The notes under the pieces were generated by a model. The model saw nothing but the letters and a program-made list of their open reading frames with translations, made no database searches and was not told the origin of the DNA. A DNA stretch of 64,000 bases from Halpernia sp048269545 (GTDB taxonomy: Bacteria; Bacteroidota; Bacteroidia; Flavobacteriales; Weeksellaceae), in NCBI RefSeq assembly GCF_048269545.1, contig NZ_JBLXIJ010000003.1, positions 135,155 to 199,154 of the forward strand. The letters run 5' to 3'. This document shows positions 60,984-64,000 of this stretch, piece by piece (the first letter of the stretch is position 1; each line of letters begins with the position of its first letter). The translations under genes and the position numbers were made by a program.

Positions 60984-62081
60984 TCAAATAATGACTGGAT
61001 AACCTTTTGGAAACAATTCACCCATTTTTGTATCTGCATAATTCATTTTGATGATGTTTTGAATTTCATTTAAAAATGCAAAACCTTGATAATCGGTTGA
61101 TTTTTTTTTCAGTATTCTGTTTGCTTTCACAAATTCAACAATGGCTTTTTCAATTAAATCTCTCGTTTGTGCAATATTTCTGTAGTGGTAAAAAAACTGA
61201 ACCATTTCACCTTCCTCTAAACCATATCTCTCTTTAAAATAATTCAACCTTCTATTAATTTTTAAATGCTCTTTTGAAACCTTTGAAGTTTCCCTAATAA
61301 CTAACTTGCTGATGTCGTATGGATAAATTGTAATTAAATCTTTGTCGCATTTAAAATTGAAAGTCAAATTGTTGTATTTATTTAAATTTACTCTTACGGG
61401 TTTTAGAAATTTAAAACAAAAATCATTGGCTGTTTTATAATTCAGTCCAAATTTTTTATTGAGTGTAGAAAGTTTTACTGACGTTCCCATTTCAGGTATT
61501 TTAGAGAGCCATATTGCAAAGATGACGTGTTTATTATTTCGAATATTATAAACCAAATTGTACAAAACGTAATTATATTCGGGAATTACCATCAGTTTCT
61601 TCAGCCAAAAACTGCTTATTAAAAATGTGGTATATCCTCTAACATCATAACTCGGTATTGAAATAAGTCCACCAAAAGTTTTAATTTCCTTGCCTTTGGA
61701 GTTTTCAGATTTATACCAACCCATTTTAAATTTTGTGAGAAATTCATAAGCAGCAACTACTTGTTGGGTAGAGCCGCTTGGAGAAATTTTACTGTTTCTA
61801 ATTTTTATGGAAGCAAATGTATTATTGTCTGTTTCAAATTCTTCTTCAAATAAGGAAAGTTGGTGCGGACGATCATTTGGACGAAATTGACTATTCCCAA
61901 TGATAGAAATGATATTAAAGATCACCCGAAGGGCGTTGATTGGAATGTCAGCTGCTTCGCTATTTTCAAAAATAAAATCGTCCACGAAATTATTTCCTAA
62001 TCGAATTTTATCAGGCAGTTTTTCGCTAGCATTTTCAAATTCCTTCCGGATTATCCGTAGATCTTTATTGAGATGTGACAT
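60984..62081 (-). CDS. Replication initiator, Rep_3-like
   Basis: This 365-residue protein has the size and arrangement of tandem winged-helix initiators. An N-terminal part with ALRVIFNIISIIG is followed by SIPSYDVRGYTTFLISSFWLKKL, a conserved middle (VYNIRNNKHVIFAIWLSKI), and a second winged helix with STLNKKFGLNYKTANDFCFKFL. It should bind the iterons that follow its stop codon. Identity is inferred from this layout and the iterons; exact family membership needs a profile search. Confidence 0.75.
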   Translation of the reverse strand: MSHLNKDLRIIRKEFENASEKLPDKIRLGNNFVDDFIFENSEAADIPINALRVIFNIISIIGNSQFRPNDRPHQLSLFEEEFETDNNTFASIKIRNSKISPSGSTQQVVAAYEFLTKFKMGWYKSENSKGKEIKTFGGLISIPSYDVRGYTTFLISSFWLKKLMVIPEYNYVLYNLVYNIRNNKHVIFAIWLSKIPEMGTSVKLSTLNKKFGLNYKTANDFCFKFLKPVRVNLNKYNNLTFNFKCDKDLITIYPYDISKLVIRETSKVSKEHLKINRRLNYFKERYGLEEGEMVQFFYHYRNIAQTRDLIEKAIVEFVKANRILKKKSTDYQGFAFLNEIQNIIKMNYADTKMGELFPKGYPVII

Positions 62082-62137
62082 ACTTTAAAATAAACACTGT
62101 TGCTCGTAAGTGCTATAAGCGGATAAAATTCATAATA

Positions 62138-62344
62138 TTAGGACAGCGTAATTCCTTCTTGTTGCAAAGTTTTAGTTCCATCTTGTAAACTAAAATACTT
62201 GTAAATTTCGATTCCTACACCTTTGAAAACCTGTTTTTCCACTTTACCGAAACCGCAAACTTTTACTTTTTGAATCCCCTGGTATTCTGCGAGTAATCCT
62301 TTAATGGTAACTTTTTGTCCTATTTTCAAATCACTTATTTTCAT
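62138..62344 (-). CDS. Small conserved-looking protein
   Basis: This 68-residue protein is beta-rich (MKISDLKIGQKVTIKGLLAE, a pattern like an OB or SH3-type barrel start). No family is recognised. It lies between the replication-related gene and rep, with gaps of about 40-55 bp. It may bind nucleic acid, judging by fold appearance only. Confidence 0.55.
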   Translation of the reverse strand: MKISDLKIGQKVTIKGLLAEYQGIQKVKVCGFGKVEKQVFKGVGIEIYKYFSLQDGTKTLQQEGITLS

Positions 62345-62385
62345 ATTGCTTTCAGTTTATTTTATTGTTTTCAGATGATTCAACA

Positions 62386-63102
62386 TTATAATTTTTCAAT
62401 ATCAAATCTTCTAATATTTGGAATAGATTGGATAGAATTTATGTTCTCACTTGGTCTATTTTTTAAATAGGGCATCGTATTTTTTATGGTAGATTTCCAG
62501 TCGGTAATTGGTCGATCAAAATTATTTTTCCATCCTTTTTCTGACCATTCATCATATTTTAATTTTAGATTTTCATCTAACGAATCTTCATAGGAAATTA
62601 AAGTTTGGGCAAATTCCAGAAACTCTTCAAATGTTGGAATACCTCTTTTTATCACATTTTGTAATCTAGTTTTCTGTGAATCATTGGGTAGTTTCTCTGC
62701 ACCAGCTTCAGAGTTTTCCTCAGTATTTTTACTTTGCTTTGCAATAACATTTTGATTTATGTCATCTGGTTTTTTAAATATTTTCTTTTCTAAATTTTGT
62801 TCTAATTCATGTATTTCAATTGAATAATCAGTAATTATCCGATATTGACATGGAACGCCATTTTTTGTTTCAAAATGAATAAGTCCTTTATTTAAAAGTA
62901 CATTTTTATTTACTTTCACAGTCTTTCTTGTCAAACTTAAATCTTTCGAAATTTGTACATCTGAAACACTAAACCGTAAATTATTTTTGTTAAAACCCTC
63001 TTTTAATAAATAGAAATAAATTAACAAAGCAGAAGAACCCAATTGGTGTTCTTCATTGTAATCCCAAAATTTTTCAATAAGATTATGATAATTTTCCTGC
63101 AT
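62386..63102 (-). CDS. Winged-helix replication-accessory protein
   Basis: In this 238-residue protein, residues about 15-100 form a helix-turn-helix domain (SVSDVQISKDLSLTRKTVKVNKNVLLNKGLI). A disordered charged linker follows, then a C-terminal motif YDEWSEKGWKNNFDRPITDW followed by KSTIKNTMPYLKN. That motif is common in replisome-organiser-like proteins of Bacteroidota plasmids and phages. It may load primase or helicase at the origin. Its start overlaps the preceding gene by about 20 bp. Confidence 0.7.
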   Translation of the reverse strand: MQENYHNLIEKFWDYNEEHQLGSSALLIYFYLLKEGFNKNNLRFSVSDVQISKDLSLTRKTVKVNKNVLLNKGLIHFETKNGVPCQYRIITDYSIEIHELEQNLEKKIFKKPDDINQNVIAKQSKNTEENSEAGAEKLPNDSQKTRLQNVIKRGIPTFEEFLEFAQTLISYEDSLDENLKLKYDEWSEKGWKNNFDRPITDWKSTIKNTMPYLKNRPSENINSIQSIPNIRRFDIEKL

Positions 63103-63349
63103 CTTTTCCGAATAGTTGAAGTGCTTTTTCTATGTCAATGATGATAATTTGTCCATTCTGAATTATCGCATCCTTTAAAACTCCAGAGGATTTGATTTCC
63201 GATGCTTTGGAAAGTGAACAGCCAAAAATTTTTGCCAGTCCTTTTAGTCCGTATTCATATTTTTTTTCAGCATTAATTTTTTTTGAAACTTCCAGAAATT
63301 CTTCTACAGTTAATTGCCAAATAGGTGTTTTTAAATCGATATTTTTCAT
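63083..63349 (-). CDS. DUF3853-type DNA-binding protein, copy 1
   Basis: This 88-residue protein has a small helix-turn-helix pattern: YGLKGLAKIFGCSLSKASEIKSSG, then IIQNGQIIIIDIEKALQLF. It resembles DUF3853, an excisionase-like family of Bacteroidota elements. ATG at 63349 overlaps the stop of the next paralogue (TGATG) and is preferred to a TTG at 63352. Likely roles are control of replication or excision. Confidence 0.75.
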   Translation of the reverse strand: MKNIDLKTPIWQLTVEEFLEVSKKINAEKKYEYGLKGLAKIFGCSLSKASEIKSSGVLKDAIIQNGQIIIIDIEKALQLFGKDAGKLS

Positions 63350-63633
63350 CAAGTCCTATTTTTAAAAAGTTCCAATGCTTTTTCAGAATCAATTATTATT
63401 TTCCGACCATTTTGTATAATGGCTTCGTCGAACATTCCGGTACTTTTAAGTTTACCAGCATGATTTTTAGAACAACCTAAAATAGTAGCTAGTCCAGATA
63501 AGCCGTAAACATATTTTGCTTTATTATCAGTGAGCTCAATGGTCTCCCGCTCAACTTTAGGTGCTCTGGAATCTAATATATCTACCAATTCCCCTATTGT
63601 CAATTGCCATATTGGTTTATTAAAGTCTTCCAT
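63349..63633 (-). CDS. DUF3853-type DNA-binding protein, copy 2
   Basis: This 94-residue paralogue of the preceding gene has the same motif order: KPIWQLTIGELVDIL, YGLSGLATILGCSKNHAGKLK, and IIQNGRKIIIDSEKALELF. The two probably arose by tandem duplication and may form a heterodimer or bind different sites. It is translationally coupled to copy 1 and lies 1 bp from the upstream regulator. Confidence 0.75.
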   Translation of the reverse strand: MEDFNKPIWQLTIGELVDILDSRAPKVERETIELTDNKAKYVYGLSGLATILGCSKNHAGKLKSTGMFDEAIIQNGRKIIIDSEKALELFKNRT

Positions 63634-63634
63634 T

Positions 63635-63853
63635 CTAAAACGTTTTGAGTTGGTTATGGTAAAAAATTTCTTCTTCAGTAAATCCTTTTTCTATATAAAA
63701 TTTAACAGCGATGAATAATGTTAGTTTATTGCTATTTCTTTTCGCTAAACCCAAGACTGATTGTTGCTGAATATCAAGTCTTTTAGCCAATTCAATACTG
63801 AAATTATTTTCACTTAAAATTTTTTCAATTATTTTTTCACTTACTTTTTGCAT
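63635..63853 (-). CDS. Small helix-turn-helix regulator
   Basis: This 72-residue protein runs from the ATG at 63853 (MQKVSEKIIEKILSENNFS); a TTG at 63904 would add an unlikely N-terminus through the palindrome. SIELAKRLDIQQQSVLGLAKR is a helix-turn-helix core. It heads the replication operon and is probably its regulator. Its upstream region is an unusual inverted repeat containing an inverted partial copy of this gene's start. Confidence 0.65.
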   Translation of the reverse strand: MQKVSEKIIEKILSENNFSIELAKRLDIQQQSVLGLAKRNSNKLTLFIAVKFYIEKGFTEEEIFYHNQLKTF

Positions 63854-64000
63854 TTCAATTGTATTTTGATATAAATTATTTACTATATTTGTATCAAAAT
63901 ACAATTGAAATGCAAAAAGTAAGTGAAAAAATAATTGAAATTATTTTCACTTAAAATTTTTTCAATTATTTTTTCACTTACTTTTTGCATTTCAATTGTA
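63799..64000. repeat. Quasi-palindrome with direct 65-bp copy at the window end
   Basis: The 48-bp arm 63824-63871 is repeated in inverted form at 63892-63939, with a 20-bp spacer. In addition 63799-63863 is repeated exactly and directly at 63936-64000. The inverted copy contains the first ten codons of the regulator (MQKVSEKIIE), then reads IIFT and a stop. TATATTTG at 63884-63891 is a TAnnTTTG promoter box pointing away from the intact gene. It may be a template-switch event, an invertible promoter, or an assembly artefact. Confidence 0.75.

Larger units (their letters stand above)
13814..64000. mobile_element. Integrative conjugative element inserted at ssrA (one end only)
   Basis: Immediately beyond the tmRNA 3' end the gene content changes to conjugation, mobilisation, replication and defence genes, all on the minus strand apart from one doubtful short ORF. 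tmRNA genes are known integration targets of site-specific recombinases. The tra gene order (traE-F-G, accessory genes, J-K-L-M-N) and the mobilisation genes follow the Bacteroidota CTnDOT-like plan. No integrase and no duplicate of the ssrA 3' end occurs before 64,000, so the other boundary is outside. The replication module makes an integrated plasmid or a replicating ICE possible. Confidence 0.8.

Overview
The window is AT-rich DNA from a member of Bacteroidota, most likely Flavobacteriia of the Chryseobacterium/Weeksellaceae type. The support is a class Id-type ribonucleotide reductase, cbb3-like terminal oxidase genes, a tmRNA tag ending in ALAA, TAnnTTTG-type promoter elements and CTnDOT-like tra/mob conjugation genes. 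The species cannot be fixed from the sequence alone.

Positions 1-13,813 look like chromosome. In order they hold: the tail of a probably secreted protein; a minus-strand operon of an Rrf2 regulator, a cbb3-like catalytic subunit, a di-heme cytochrome subunit and two small membrane proteins; a DUF72 gene; nrdB-nrdA; a plus-strand MacB-like ABC exporter operon (ATPase, two FtsX-type permeases, HlyD adaptor); and ssrA (tmRNA).

From just after ssrA to the end of the window, every intact gene except a doubtful 49-codon ORF is on the minus strand and has element-type functions. I read this as at least 50 kb of an integrative conjugative element (ICE) inserted at the 3' end of ssrA. Its modules, in window order, are: a giant TOPRIM-methylase-helicase protein and a RadC/MPN protein (13.9-23.3 kb); a peptidoglycan hydrolase, coupling protein and type IV secretion genes traN/M/L/K/J, four secreted accessory proteins, a VirB4-type ATPase, traF and traE (23.3-37.3 kb); a ParA-like ATPase, relaxase and relaxosome protein (37.8-40.3 kb); a repeat-rich non-coding region (41.2-42.2 kb); a defence and toxin-antitoxin cargo region (42.3-59.5 kb); and a plasmid-like replication module with an iteron/DnaA-box origin (59.7-63.9 kb). 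No integrase and no second att site are visible, so the far end lies beyond 64,000.

The cargo region holds a SMEK-domain protein, a small membrane protein with a frameshifted partner, an MqsR-like toxin with a chimeric MqsA/Panacea antitoxin, a type I restriction-modification set (hsdM, hsdS, a NYN nuclease, hsdR and a DUF45 peptidase), two adjacent caspase-like proteases, and a GHKL ATPase fused to a probable PD-(D/E)XK nuclease.

The strongest novelty candidates are a DnaJ J-domain embedded in the VirB4-like conjugation ATPase, the two-gene caspase-like module, the GHKL-nuclease protein, and a helically phased array of an ACGCAGGT-containing repeat. Two small cargo genes carry single-base frameshifts at homopolymers, and the window ends in a large quasi-palindrome; both observations could be biological or assembly errors.
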